A DNA stretch of 28,590 nucleotides from JBBRNH01 sp038247465 (GCA_038247465.1 JBBRUV010000013.1:1-28590); one strand, 5' to 3'. Counted from the first letter of the stretch, positions 15,387 through 23,544 are shown. The notes: generated by a model not told the origin, from the letters alone. Translations and numbers: made by a program.

Positions 15387-15527
15387 ATGGCAAACGACCC
15401 CAAAACCGGCAAAAAAGCAGCGACGAAACCCGCCAAATCTGCCCATACGCACAAAGTGCCAAAATACGCTCAGAACGAAGCCGTGGCCCCGATAGCTCCC
15501 AAGCCCGCGCTCAAAGGCGGCAAGTAA
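15387..15527 (+). CDS. Small Lys/Ala/Pro-rich protein (46 residues)
   Basis: ATG 15387 to TAA 15525-15527 encodes 46 residues: it begins MANDPKTGKKAATKPAKSAH and ends IAPKPALKGGK. It is strongly basic, low in complexity and lacks hydrophobic segments, so it is soluble and probably disordered. Codon use resembles the neighbours. It is divergent from the second TldD-type gene (182 bases away) and meets the haloalkane dehalogenase gene end to end, 10 bases apart. I do not recognise a family. It could be a nucleic-acid-binding peptide or a translated intergenic frame. Its nearness to a peptidase makes it a conceivable substrate, but nothing in the sequence shows that. Confidence 0.5.
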   Translation: MANDPKTGKKAATKPAKSAHTHKVPKYAQNEAVAPIAPKPALKGGK

Positions 15528-15537
15528 GTTGGCTGGC

Positions 15538-16446
15538 TCAGGCGGGGTTAGCCTTAATCAACGCTACCGTTGCCCGCGCCCAGGCGTCGCCCACGTCTTC
15601 CTGCAAAAAATGCCCCCCGCCAACCAGCGTCTGGTGCGGCTGATGGTTGGCCCCCGGCACTAATTTCTGAAACACCGCATCGGCCCCTTTCGTAACGGGG
15701 TCCTGATCTGAAAAACACGTCAGAAACGGCTTTTGCCACTGCATCAGCGCGGCCCACGCCCGGCGATTGGCTTCGGCAGCCGGGTCGTCGGGCGAGATCG
15801 GCACCAGTACCGGAAACATCCGGGCGGCAGCTTTGTAGGTTTCGTCGGGAAACGGCGCGTCGTAGGCCGCAATCTCGGTAGCAGTCAGGGTACGGACAGT
15901 AGCCCCCTGAATAATGAACCCGGTTGGGAATTCAGGCACGGCCTGCGAGAAGGCCCGCCACTGCATAAACGCTTCGGACGGCGGTTGGTCTCCGGTGGGC
16001 AGGCCCGTGTTGGCAATGCTGACGCGGGCAAACCGGCTCTCGTTTTCGGCCAGAACGCGCAACCCCAGCAACCCGCCCCAGTCCTGAGCCACCAGTGTAA
16101 CAGCTTGTAAATCAAGAGCATTAACAAACTGCGTGAGCCACAGCACGTGCTGATTGTAGGAGTACGCTTCTTTTTCGAGAATCTTGTCTGACTTGCCAAA
16201 GCCAACTAAATCCGGTGCAACGGCCCGGTAGCCGGCAGCCACAAAAATTGGAATCATCCGGCGGTACAGGTATGACCACGACGGTTCGCCGTGCAACAGT
16301 AGCACAATTGGCGCGGCAGGGTCGCCTTCGTCCACGTAGTGCATTCGGAGTGGTTGCGCGGCATCGCCCACCAGCACATAATTCGGAGCGAAGGCGTAAT
16401 CGGGCAAGTTCAGGAAACGATCTGCCGGGGTTTGGAGAATAGTCAT
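15538..16446 (-). CDS. Haloalkane dehalogenase-like alpha/beta hydrolase
   Basis: This 302-residue protein is counted from ATG 16446; the 20 extra residues of the longer frame look non-native. It is an alpha/beta hydrolase of the haloalkane dehalogenase type (HLD-I-like), which hydrolyses carbon-halogen bonds to an alcohol and halide. The nucleophile is Asp122 in VAQDWGG, with the halide-stabilising Trp123 next to it. The oxyanion segment is HGEPSWSYLYR (residues 52-62). The likely acid is Asp247 in CFSDQDPVT and the base is His279 in GGGHFLQED. An Asp rather than Ser nucleophile followed by Trp favours dehalogenase over esterase, but epoxide-hydrolase-like activity cannot be excluded. No signal peptide is seen. 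It is divergent from glnS. Confidence 0.85.
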   Translation of the reverse strand: MTILQTPADRFLNLPDYAFAPNYVLVGDAAQPLRMHYVDEGDPAAPIVLLLHGEPSWSYLYRRMIPIFVAAGYRAVAPDLVGFGKSDKILEKEAYSYNQHVLWLTQFVNALDLQAVTLVAQDWGGLLGLRVLAENESRFARVSIANTGLPTGDQPPSEAFMQWRAFSQAVPEFPTGFIIQGATVRTLTATEIAAYDAPFPDETYKAAARMFPVLVPISPDDPAAEANRRAWAALMQWQKPFLTCFSDQDPVTKGADAVFQKLVPGANHQPHQTLVGGGHFLQEDVGDAWARATVALIKANPA

Positions 16447-16550
16447 CGGGTTTGGTTTTGTGCTGGCATTTTTTCGTCTGCAAGGTAAGATTCCTGCTCG
16501 AATCACCAGTCTCCCTTTCTTCCCATTTTTCCCCCTTCTCCCTTTCTTCG

Positions 16551-16558
16551 TACCTTTG
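16551..16558 (+). promoter_or_regulatory. Bacteroidota -7 promoter element of glnS
   Basis: TACCTTTG is a perfect TAnnTTTG box. It lies 23 bases before ATG 16582, so the predicted leader is short (about 17 bases). The upstream 50 bases are a pyrimidine-rich tract (CCCTTTCTTCCC-like), which may replace a clear -33 TTG. Confidence 0.65.
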
Positions 16559-16581
16559 TATCCACAGAACTACATAGTCTA

Positions 16582-18333
16582 ATGGCCGACTCAACCCACA
16601 CAACGCACGGCGAATCCGCTGCTGCCGAACTCGATTCTCCCGTCAAATCGCTGAATTTTATTGAGCAGGTTGTTGAGCAGGACCTCGCCGACGGCAAAAA
16701 CGGGGGCCGGGTGCATACCCGTTTCCCGCCCGAACCCAACGGCTACCTGCACCTCGGCCACGCCAAATCAATCTGCCTTAATTTTGGCCTTGCCGACGAA
16801 TATGGCGGCCAAACCAACCTTCGGTTTGATGATACCAACCCCGTTACCGAAGACACCGAATACGTGGATTCCATCAAACAGGACCTGCGTTGGTTAGGCT
16901 TTGACTGGGAAAACGAACGGTATGCGTCTGACTACTTTGAGCAGCTTTATACGTTTGCCGAAACTCTGATTCAGAAGGGGTTAGCATACATAGATGACTC
17001 AACTGCCGAGCAGATTGCCGCCCAAAAAGGTACTCCCACCGAACCCGGCCAAAACAGCCCGTTCCGTGACCGGAGCGTTGACCAAAACCTCGCGCTGTTC
17101 CGCCAGATGCGGGCCGGTGATTTTGCCGATGGTGCCAACGTACTGCGGGCTAAAATGGACATGGCCTCGCCCAATATGCACTTCCGCGACCCGGTCATGT
17201 ACCGCATCAAACATGCCCGGCACCACCGCACCGGCGATGCGTGGTGCATTTACCCGATGTATGATTTTGCACACGGACAGTCTGACTCCATCGAAGGCAT
17301 TACGCACTCGCTTTGCACGCTCGAATTTGAAGTGCATCGGCCTGTGTATGACTGGTATATCGAGCAACTCGGCATTTTTCCGTCACGTCAGATCGAGTTC
17401 GCCCGGCTCAACCTGACCTACACCGTAATGAGCAAACGGAAGCTCAAAACGCTGGTTGAAGACGGCATCGTGCGCGGTTGGGACGACCCCCGGATGCCCA
17501 CACTGGCGGGGCTTCGGCGACGGGGTTACACGCCCGCCAGTGTCCGCAACTTTTGCGACCGGATTGGCGTTGCCCGGCGCGATAACCTGATTGATGTGGG
17601 ACTGCTGGAGTTTTGTATCCGGGAAGAACTCAACAAAACCACCCACCGCGTGATGGCCGTTGTGGCGGGTGGCCGCCCCAACGAAGTACCGCTAAAACTC
17701 GTGCTGACCAACTATCCCGACGGGCAGGAAGATGCATTGCCCATCGAGAATAACCCCGAAGACCCCGCATCGGGCGAGCGGATGGTGCCGTTTGGCCGTG
17801 AAATTCTAATCGAACGGGACGATTTCATGGAAAACCCGCCCAGAAAATTCTTCCGGCTGGCCCCCGGTCAGTTCGTACGACTCAAAGGAGCTTACATTGT
17901 GCGGTGTGATGACGTCCTGAAAAACGATGCGGGCGAGATTCTGGAACTGCGCTGCACCTACATTCCCGAAAGCAAAAGCGGTCACGATACGTCGGGCCTG
18001 AAAGTGCAGGGAACCATTCACTGGGTATCTGCCGCCCACGCCCTGCCTGCCGAGGTCAGGCTTTACGACCGGCTGTTCCGCGTTGAAAACCCGGCTGGGG
18101 AAGACGCGGGGGGCAGCCCCACCGATTTTAAGGAATTGCTCAACCCGGAATCGTTGGTGGTGGTGCGGGCGATGGTCGAGCCAGGCTTGGCTGGGTTAGC
18201 CGTTGGTGAGCGGGTGCAGTTTATGCGGAAAGGCTACTTCTGCGTTGATGCCGATAGTACGCCCGGCTCGTTGGTCTTCAACCGCACCGTAACGCTCAAA
18301 GATGGCTGGGCAAAAGAGCAGAAACGGGGGTAA
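16582..18333 (+). CDS. glnS: Glutaminyl-tRNA synthetase
   Basis: This 583-residue class I aminoacyl-tRNA synthetase charges tRNA-Gln with glutamine in the cytosol. The HIGH-type motif is HLGH (residues 57-60) in RFPPEPNGYLHLGHAKSICL. The KMSKS-equivalent is VMSKRKL near residue 282. FDDTNP, typical of GlnRS/GluRS, lies between. The catalytic core is followed by the two beta-barrel anticodon-binding domains (about residues 360-570), including FFRLAPGQFVRLKGAYI. GlnRS rather than GluRS is indicated by those C-terminal barrels and by the PEPNGYLHLGHAKS version of the motif. The length is slightly above E. coli GlnRS because of a short N-terminal extension. A strong terminator follows, so it is probably monocistronic. 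Confidence 0.96.
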   Translation: MADSTHTTHGESAAAELDSPVKSLNFIEQVVEQDLADGKNGGRVHTRFPPEPNGYLHLGHAKSICLNFGLADEYGGQTNLRFDDTNPVTEDTEYVDSIKQDLRWLGFDWENERYASDYFEQLYTFAETLIQKGLAYIDDSTAEQIAAQKGTPTEPGQNSPFRDRSVDQNLALFRQMRAGDFADGANVLRAKMDMASPNMHFRDPVMYRIKHARHHRTGDAWCIYPMYDFAHGQSDSIEGITHSLCTLEFEVHRPVYDWYIEQLGIFPSRQIEFARLNLTYTVMSKRKLKTLVEDGIVRGWDDPRMPTLAGLRRRGYTPASVRNFCDRIGVARRDNLIDVGLLEFCIREELNKTTHRVMAVVAGGRPNEVPLKLVLTNYPDGQEDALPIENNPEDPASGERMVPFGREILIERDDFMENPPRKFFRLAPGQFVRLKGAYIVRCDDVLKNDAGEILELRCTYIPESKSGHDTSGLKVQGTIHWVSAAHALPAEVRLYDRLFRVENPAGEDAGGSPTDFKELLNPESLVVVRAMVEPGLAGLAVGERVQFMRKGYFCVDADSTPGSLVFNRTVTLKDGWAKEQKRG

Positions 18334-18354
18334 GACGATAGCAAGGCAATTACC

Positions 18355-18392
18355 AAAAACGCGCAGCAGCCAGGTGGCCGCTGCGCGTTTTT
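18355..18392. terminator. Bidirectional hairpin terminator after glnS
   Basis: A perfect 13-base stem, AAAAACGCGCAGC (18355-18367) with GCTGCGCGTTTTT (18380-18392), closes a 12-base loop. A and T runs on the two sides suit both glnS and the convergent sigma-factor gene. Confidence 0.9.
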
Positions 18393-18422
18393 TAGTGGGG
18401 CGTAATTGCTTAGAAAACCCGC

Positions 18423-19007
18423 TCAAAGCGCCACAGCTTCGGGCGTGACGGTCTTTTTGAGGTTGTTGAGTGCGCCAAAAATCAGGTTATACACCGACTG
18501 AATGTTAATCTGCATCAGCGTTGAGATTTCTTCGTTACTCATGTTCTGAAAATACCGCAGATAAACGGCCTCGCGCTGACGGCGGGGCAGTTGCTCAAGA
18601 GCCTGATGCAAAAAGCCATGCCGGTGCGTTTCTTCTTCCTGAGCAATGAGCGTGGCTTCGTGGGCAGGGGCGCAACCGGGTAGCAGGTCGGTTTGTACGT
18701 CGTCGTGACTGCTGATTTTCTGCTCGGCGGTAATGTGCCGAACGAGTTTGCGCTTGATAGAAGCCATCAGATAAAACCGCACCGAAGTAGTTGGGCCAAT
18801 GTTTTGCCGATGCCGCCATAGTTCGGCAAACAGGTCATGGATGCAGTCTTTGATCAAGGCTCTGTCCTGGGCAAAGTGGGTGCAATAATGATACAGCACC
18901 TGCACGTACTCCTGATACAAACAGGCGAAAGAGGCTTCGTTACCGCTGCGGAATTGATCCCAGAGCAGTTCTTCGTTCAAACCGGAGGTAGCACGACGAC
19001 GAGACAT
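18423..19007 (-). CDS. ECF-type RNA polymerase sigma factor
   Basis: This 194-residue sigma-70 family protein contains only regions 2 and 4. Region 2 is visible as FACLYQEYVQVLYHYCTHFA and then KDCIHDLFAELWRHRQ; region 4 as LEQLPRRQREAVYLRYFQNM and then SNEEISTLMQINIQSVYNLI. It directs RNA polymerase to a specific promoter set. Many Bacteroidota ECF factors of this layout sit beside a FecR-type anti-sigma factor and a SusC/D pair, but none is present here, so the signal is unknown. It is transcribed in the same direction as the adenine deaminase gene, starting 105 bases after that gene ends. The gap is AT-rich and could hold its own promoter. Confidence 0.9.
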   Translation of the reverse strand: MSRRRATSGLNEELLWDQFRSGNEASFACLYQEYVQVLYHYCTHFAQDRALIKDCIHDLFAELWRHRQNIGPTTSVRFYLMASIKRKLVRHITAEQKISSHDDVQTDLLPGCAPAHEATLIAQEEETHRHGFLHQALEQLPRRQREAVYLRYFQNMSNEEISTLMQINIQSVYNLIFGALNNLKKTVTPEAVAL

Positions 19008-19111
19008 AGTGAGTTAGGAGGTATAGAAATTGGTTAGGCAGTGGCGTAAACATACTCATAATAAATTGAAGAATAAAAGGATTTAATCAAAAAATAATAA
19101 GCGGCCTGCTT

Positions 19112-20836
19112 TTACACCGATAATGGCGAAAAAGTAAACCGTTGGCCGTCGAAAAGTCCTTTATCACTCAGCTTTAGAGCAGGTATCACCAGCAGTGCCA
19201 TAAAGGAAAGCGTCATAAACGGCGCGGCTAATGAACTCCCCAACTCGTTTTTTACGAACCGATCCAGTGCCGAATACGCCGATGCAACCGCATACCCATC
19301 GCCATCAGTCATCAGACCGGCAATGGGCAACTTTAGCAGTGAACAGGTATCAGTGAGCAATGAGCCGTTGTTAGTCGTCGGTTCATCGCTCACTGATACC
19401 TGTTCATTGTTTATTGAGCCAACGGCGCACAGCCCACCCCGCGCTGCAATCACGGCGTTGATGGCCCGACACAGGCTGTCATCGTCACAACCAACGGCAA
19501 TGATATTGTGCGAATCATGCGCCACCGACGAGGCAATGGCTCCGTGTTTCAACCCGAAATTTTTGATGAATGCAACGGCGGGCGGGGCCGGTTGGTAGCG
19601 GTTCACGACCACGAGTTTCAGAATGTCGCGGGCGGGGTCGGCAACGGGTTGGCCGTGTTCGTTCAGGGTGGGGGCGAGGTGTAACTCATTGGTGATGAGC
19701 TGCCCGTCGAGGGCTTCGATGACCCGAAGCAGCGTGGCGTTGCCAGCCCCGGCCTGCAAATCATTAGTCATTATGGGGGCCGACAACGCCACGCTGCTCA
19801 CCGGCTGGCAGTCAAATTTATTGATCCACTCGCTGCGTAAGTCCGGGATGTGGGTTTGCCCGGCTTCGGCAACCGTTGCGCCGTTGATAACCGTTTGCTG
19901 AACCTGAAAATCGGTCAGGTTATCCACGACAATAAAATCGGCGGGATCACCGTCGCGGAGCAGACCAACCGGCAGGCCGTAGTGCAGTACCGGATTCAGG
20001 CAGGCCGCCCGCAACACGGCCCAACGGTCATAACCGGCGGTAACGGCCCGCGTCACCAACTGATTAATATGGCCCTCAACGAGCGTGTCGGGGTGTTTAT
20101 CATCCGAGCAGAACATGACCTGAGCCGGAAATTCGGCAATAATCGGAATCAGCGCGTCGAAGTTACGGGCCGCGCTGCCCTCCCGAATCAGGATGTGCAT
20201 CCCGCGTTGAGCTTTGTCGCGGGCTTCGTCGCGGGTAAAACATTCATGATCGGTGCTGATACCGGCATCAATGTAGCGTTGGGCATCGTCTCCGCGCAGG
20301 CCGGGCGCGTGGCCGTCAACGGGTTTGCCAGCGGCCCGTGCCAGCGCAATTTTGTGCATCATGTCGGGGTCCTGGTGCAGCACACCCGGAAAATTCATGA
20401 CCTCGGCTAAGTAGCCAATTTCGGGCATCGCCAGCAGGGTTTCGACATCGGCCCCGGTGATTTTGGCGCCGGCGGTCTCAAACGGTGTGGCCGGTACGCA
20501 CGATGGCGCACCGAAACAGAACTTGAATGGCACCCGCTTTCCGTCCTGAATCATGTATTCTACTCCTCTGATGCCCAGCACATTGCCAATTTCGTGCGGG
20601 TCAGAAACCGTTGCAACGGTGCCATGCACCACCGCGAGCCGGGCAAACTGGGCCGGGGTCAGCAGCGAACTTTCGACATGAACGTGAGCATCCACAAAGC
20701 CGGGCAGGATGTACGGCTCGTTGGGGCGTTCGGGGCCGAGAGATTCAATTCGGGTAAGGCGGTTGCCATCAAGGTGCAGGGTTCCGTAGTGGATTTCACG
20801 GTTGAAGAGGTCGAGAACGTTGGCCGTTGTTGTCAT
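19112..20836 (-). CDS. ade: Adenine deaminase with an in-frame repeat insertion
   Basis: This 574-residue amidohydrolase converts adenine to hypoxanthine and ammonia in purine salvage. Metal ligands sit in PGFVDAHVHVESS (residues 45-57), DGHAPGLRGDD and STDHECFTRDEA, and the acidic metal site in MFCSDDKHPDTLVEGHINQL. The C-terminal domain is recognisable (KNFGLKHGAIASSVAHDSHN, IAVGCDDD). The length is near that of E. coli Ade. Between ARGGLCAVGSI and LPIAGLMTDGDG, where relatives have only a short strand and turn, there is an extra Ser/Thr/Asn-rich segment (about residues 477-500) encoded by a palindromic repeat, probably a surface loop. A -7-like box (TATCTTTG, minus strand) lies at 20858-20865. 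Confidence 0.93.
   Translation of the reverse strand: MTTTANVLDLFNREIHYGTLHLDGNRLTRIESLGPERPNEPYILPGFVDAHVHVESSLLTPAQFARLAVVHGTVATVSDPHEIGNVLGIRGVEYMIQDGKRVPFKFCFGAPSCVPATPFETAGAKITGADVETLLAMPEIGYLAEVMNFPGVLHQDPDMMHKIALARAAGKPVDGHAPGLRGDDAQRYIDAGISTDHECFTRDEARDKAQRGMHILIREGSAARNFDALIPIIAEFPAQVMFCSDDKHPDTLVEGHINQLVTRAVTAGYDRWAVLRAACLNPVLHYGLPVGLLRDGDPADFIVVDNLTDFQVQQTVINGATVAEAGQTHIPDLRSEWINKFDCQPVSSVALSAPIMTNDLQAGAGNATLLRVIEALDGQLITNELHLAPTLNEHGQPVADPARDILKLVVVNRYQPAPPAVAFIKNFGLKHGAIASSVAHDSHNIIAVGCDDDSLCRAINAVIAARGGLCAVGSINNEQVSVSDEPTTNNGSLLTDTCSLLKLPIAGLMTDGDGYAVASAYSALDRFVKNELGSSLAAPFMTLSFMALLVIPALKLSDKGLFDGQRFTFSPLSV
19340..19406. repeat. Palindromic repeat inside the ade coding sequence
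   Basis: Arms 19340-19367 and 19379-19406 (28 bases, two mismatches) flank an 11-base loop. The arm begins TGAACAGGTATCAGTGAGCA. The same words (CCTGTTCATTG, GCTCACTGAT) recur between fdhD and the molybdo-enzyme gene, so this is one repeat family found both inside and between genes. Confidence 0.92.
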
Positions 20837-20857
20837 CAGTAAAAGTCAGTATTCGAT

Positions 20858-20865
20858 CAAAGATA
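20858..20865 (-). promoter_or_regulatory. Candidate -7 promoter element of ade
   Basis: On the minus strand this reads TATCTTTG, an exact TAnnTTTG match 22 bases before the ade ATG. No -33 TTG is evident. Confidence 0.4.
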
Positions 20866-20880
20866 GCCCCGCTTAGGTGT

Positions 20881-20888
20881 TATTTTTG
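20881..20888 (+). promoter_or_regulatory. Candidate -7 promoter element with almost no leader
   Basis: TATTTTTG matches TAnnTTTG and lies only five bases before ATG 20894. If used, transcription would start at or next to the start codon. A chance match in an AT-rich gap is possible. Confidence 0.35.
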
Positions 20889-20893
20889 CCACC

Positions 20894-21952
20894 ATGACTC
20901 CTCAACTATCCCGCCCGTTGCCTGATACTGGGTTTGCCCCGCACTGGCTCGTCAAACTCGATACGCTCTTATTCTTTTTCACGTTGGCCTTGTTGTTGGC
21001 CTATTGGCTCTCGGTTGTGTTTGGTAGTTCGGTGTTTTTGTTTGAATTATTCACCCATTTTCAGGTTCAGTTTTTAGTGCTGGGTGGGCTGTTGGCGATT
21101 TACTTTTTCATTAGCTCGTTGCTGATTCGGACAAAGGTGCTGGCCTTGCCGGATTCATTTTCTGTCGGCCTATTTTTCGCTCCCCGCACAACGGCGGTGT
21201 TTATGGCCCTCATTGTATCAATTATGAGTGGATACGAAATCAAGTGGTGGCTCAACCAAAAGCCAGAAACGCTGCCAACGGGTTACCATGATACGTTGCG
21301 GGTTTTTCACGCCAATGTGCTATACACCCGTACCGAATACGGCAGCACCATTACGCTCATCAAACAGCAAACCCCCGATTTTTACGTATTGCAGGAGATG
21401 ACCCCGGCCAGTATTCGGCAGGTTATCCCGCAGTTAAAAAACCAATTTCCGTACTGGTTTGCGTGCTGGTCAAAGGGGCCGTGCTGGATTTTGGTTGGCA
21501 GCCGAACGCCTATTGCCATAGACAAAAAGCTGGCTCGCCAGAAACGCATTATCAAGCTCCACACCCGCGTTCGGGGCCGGGCCATGTCGCTCATCACGGT
21601 GCATCCGCGAACGCCGGTTTTGCCATCGTGGTTTGCCGAACGGAATGAACAACTCCAACTGGCAGCCCGCCAAACTGCCGACAATCCTTTGCCAACGGTG
21701 CTACTTGGTGATTTTAACATCAGTGTTTTTTCGCCGGTTTTTAAGGCTATTTTCAACGATGGCTCAACGCCACGATCTTGCCGGGCCGGTTTTGGTCTGC
21801 AACCAACGTGGCCGCGTTTTATACCACTCCTAATGATCCCGATTGACCATGCGTTTGTGAACCGGGGCTTTCGGCCCAGGCGGTTTTGCACCCTCGATCA
21901 GCCCGGCTCTGACCACCGGGCTATCGTAGCCGATGTTGATTTTGTGAAGTGA
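20894..21952 (+). CDS. Membrane-anchored endonuclease/exonuclease/phosphatase-family protein
   Basis: This 352-residue protein has three N-terminal hydrophobic segments (about residues 23-45, 58-77 and 91-110), followed by an EEP-fold domain. The fold signatures appear in order: RVFHANVLY (Asn), YVLQEMTP (catalytic Glu), LLGDFNISVFSP (Asp/Asn), PIDHAFVNRG, and the terminal SDHRAIVADVDF (Asp-His pair). Such domains hydrolyse phosphodiester or phosphate bonds with Mg2+. Substrates range from DNA to inositol phosphates and sphingolipids, so the target is unknown. The catalytic domain is probably periplasmic. It is divergent from ade, 57 bases apart. Confidence 0.85.
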   Translation: MTPQLSRPLPDTGFAPHWLVKLDTLLFFFTLALLLAYWLSVVFGSSVFLFELFTHFQVQFLVLGGLLAIYFFISSLLIRTKVLALPDSFSVGLFFAPRTTAVFMALIVSIMSGYEIKWWLNQKPETLPTGYHDTLRVFHANVLYTRTEYGSTITLIKQQTPDFYVLQEMTPASIRQVIPQLKNQFPYWFACWSKGPCWILVGSRTPIAIDKKLARQKRIIKLHTRVRGRAMSLITVHPRTPVLPSWFAERNEQLQLAARQTADNPLPTVLLGDFNISVFSPVFKAIFNDGSTPRSCRAGFGLQPTWPRFIPLLMIPIDHAFVNRGFRPRRFCTLDQPGSDHRAIVADVDFVK

Positions 21953-22043
21953 TATATACCACGAACTCGATTAGATACTTTTTTCTGAACAGCAGAAGCC
22001 CGAATTTTGTACGTCTTTATAACATAAGTCACGTTTGATTCTG

Positions 22044-22799
22044 ATGAATAAGAAATCATTTCTCTACGCGCTGCCGGTTTTGTGCTTGGTAGCCTGCGGA
22101 TCGCCCAATACCGACGATGCCAATGATGCTGCCGGTACAGCCAGCCCGTATCTGGCAAAAGAGGTTGTGGGTGTGCATAGCCTCAGCACTGATGTTCGCT
22201 ACAACGAAACCTGTGATTACCTCGGCGAAGAAATTATCAACGCCACCTTCATGATCAAAGAAGGCACGGAGTTAATGGTGCATGACGAGCCACACGGTTG
22301 CGAATACCACTGGGGTAAAAACCACGTCTCGATTACTATGACCGGCGAACGCCCGTTCGCATCAATTTTTAAGGCCGAATACGTCTTTAACAAGATGCTC
22401 CAGGGCGGTGGCCCTGCTGATACCCACGGCGATGAAGCACACGGCGCTGATTTACACGGGCAGGCTTCGGAAGGCGAAACAAGGAGCAAAGAGGCCGAGC
22501 AAAAAGCCAAAACCGGCGAAAAAGCCGCTAACGACACCGCCACAACCATATCGGGCGTTACCAGCGTAGCCGCCAAACTCACCGAACCGGCCCACAATAC
22601 TGAAACCGGAAAAGCCGTTGCCGGCATTGGTGACAAAGCAATCTGGGAACCCGCCAAACATACCCTCCACGTGCTGAACAACAACCACATTATGCACGTA
22701 ACGATTGGCACCGCCGACAGCGAGAAGGTGAAGATCAGCCGGGCCGTTCTGCTGGCTAAAGTTGCCTTTGACCGGATCAGCCACCAATTGCCCAACTGA
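22044..22799 (+). CDS. Lipoprotein of unknown function
   Basis: This 251-residue protein starts MNKKSFLYALPVLCLVACGS, a typical lipoprotein signal with lipobox LVAC, so it should be lipidated and held in an envelope membrane. A TTG nine bases upstream is in frame but unnecessary. The middle holds a globular-looking part (SLSTDVRYNETCDYLGEEII, HGCEYHWGKNHVSITMTGER). It is followed by a low-complexity, charged Ala/Glu/Lys/Thr linker (about residues 130-185) and a C-terminal helix (KVKISRAVLLAKVAFDRISH). I do not recognise the family. A plausible promoter is TTG 22007-22009 with CACGTTTG 22030-22037 (spacing 20), which would give a very short leader. A terminator follows. Confidence 0.75.
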   Translation: MNKKSFLYALPVLCLVACGSPNTDDANDAAGTASPYLAKEVVGVHSLSTDVRYNETCDYLGEEIINATFMIKEGTELMVHDEPHGCEYHWGKNHVSITMTGERPFASIFKAEYVFNKMLQGGGPADTHGDEAHGADLHGQASEGETRSKEAEQKAKTGEKAANDTATTISGVTSVAAKLTEPAHNTETGKAVAGIGDKAIWEPAKHTLHVLNNNHIMHVTIGTADSEKVKISRAVLLAKVAFDRISHQLPN

Positions 22800-22836
22800 A
22801 ATAGCACCGGCAAGATTGCCGGAATTACACCACAAC

Positions 22837-22868
22837 AAAGCCCGACGGATACACCGTCGGGCTTTTTT
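22837..22868. terminator. Bidirectional hairpin terminator
   Basis: AAAGCCCGACGG (22837-22848) pairs perfectly with CCGTCGGGCTTT (22854-22865) around a five-base loop, followed by a T run. It lies between the convergent lipoprotein and DUF4332 genes. Confidence 0.92.
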
Positions 22869-22888
22869 GTGGGCATCAAATTCGTTCA

Positions 22889-23296
22889 TTAATACTCCAC
22901 CATAGTGGGCAGTTCTTTGGCCTGCGCCACAAACTCGGCCACCTGATCTACCGACGGGGGCCGCTGCGTGAGTTGTCGTTTGGCATTAATCTCGACCAAT
23001 TTGGCGTGCAGGTTTGCCGGAACGCGCTGGGCGAGTTCTTTCACCGTGTCCACACCAGCTTCTTCCATCAGATCACTATATACGCGGCCAATGCCTTTCA
23101 CCCGCGCCAGGTCGGCCCGGTTCACGAGTTCAAGAATGACGGCAGCATCAACGGCAGCCGCTTTGGCGAGGTCTTTACGACCCTGTGGCGTTTTGGCTGC
23201 TTCGAGCAGTGATTCACTGTCGCCAAAACCTTTGGCTTTCAGTGTGTTCAGAACGGCATCACTAATACCGCGCAGTTCGCTAATGTGAACGCTCAT
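22889..23296 (-). CDS. DUF4332 protein (helix-hairpin-helix-like)
   Basis: This 135-residue soluble protein starts at ATG 23296 (MSVHISELRGISDAVLNTLK). A 12-residue extension in the same frame is poorer. It contains two repeats of the pattern 'I.G.....L...G..S...LL': ELRGISDAVLNTLKAKGFGD, and then RVKGIGRVYSDLMEEAGVDT. This matches DUF4332, which is related to helix-hairpin-helix (SAP/comEA-like) modules that often contact nucleic acids. The C-terminus is a helix-rich tail (PPSVDQVAEFVAQAKELPTM). No partner gene is evident; the small gene at 23368 lies 71 bases upstream in the same direction and may be co-transcribed. Confidence 0.8.
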   Translation of the reverse strand: MSVHISELRGISDAVLNTLKAKGFGDSESLLEAAKTPQGRKDLAKAAAVDAAVILELVNRADLARVKGIGRVYSDLMEEAGVDTVKELAQRVPANLHAKLVEINAKRQLTQRPPSVDQVAEFVAQAKELPTMVEY

Positions 23297-23367
23297 GTTA
23301 GAATACGGAGTTAGATTAATATATAGGAACAAATTTGTTGATAGGTTACACCTATAACACTCTCTCC

Positions 23368-23544
23368 CTAACGAAGAAGATACTTTCTTCTGGTATTGTT
23401 GAGTAGGAATTTTTTTTGAGCGGTAAAACTATCTGGGTGTAATTGCTCAAAAAGCTGCTTCCATTCGGCAAACTGCGCCGGTTCTGCTTCCTGAAACCGG
23501 TGACTATCAACCTTTTTTTTGATTAAGTATTCATCAAACGTCAT
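23368..23544 (-). CDS. Small conserved-looking protein, 58 residues
   Basis: ATG 23544 to TAG 23368-23370 on the minus strand encodes 58 residues, starting MTFDEYLIKKKVDSHRFQEA and containing EWKQLFEQLHPDSFTAQKKF. It is an aromatic-rich, charged, probably helical protein with a basic end (TRRKYLLR). I have an impression of very similar short proteins in other Cytophagales genomes, which supports it being real; I cannot check that here. The plus-strand frame beginning at 23519 overlaps its 5' end and is unlikely to be genuine there. Function unknown. Confidence 0.65.
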   Translation of the reverse strand: MTFDEYLIKKKVDSHRFQEAEPAQFAEWKQLFEQLHPDSFTAQKKFLLNNTRRKYLLR

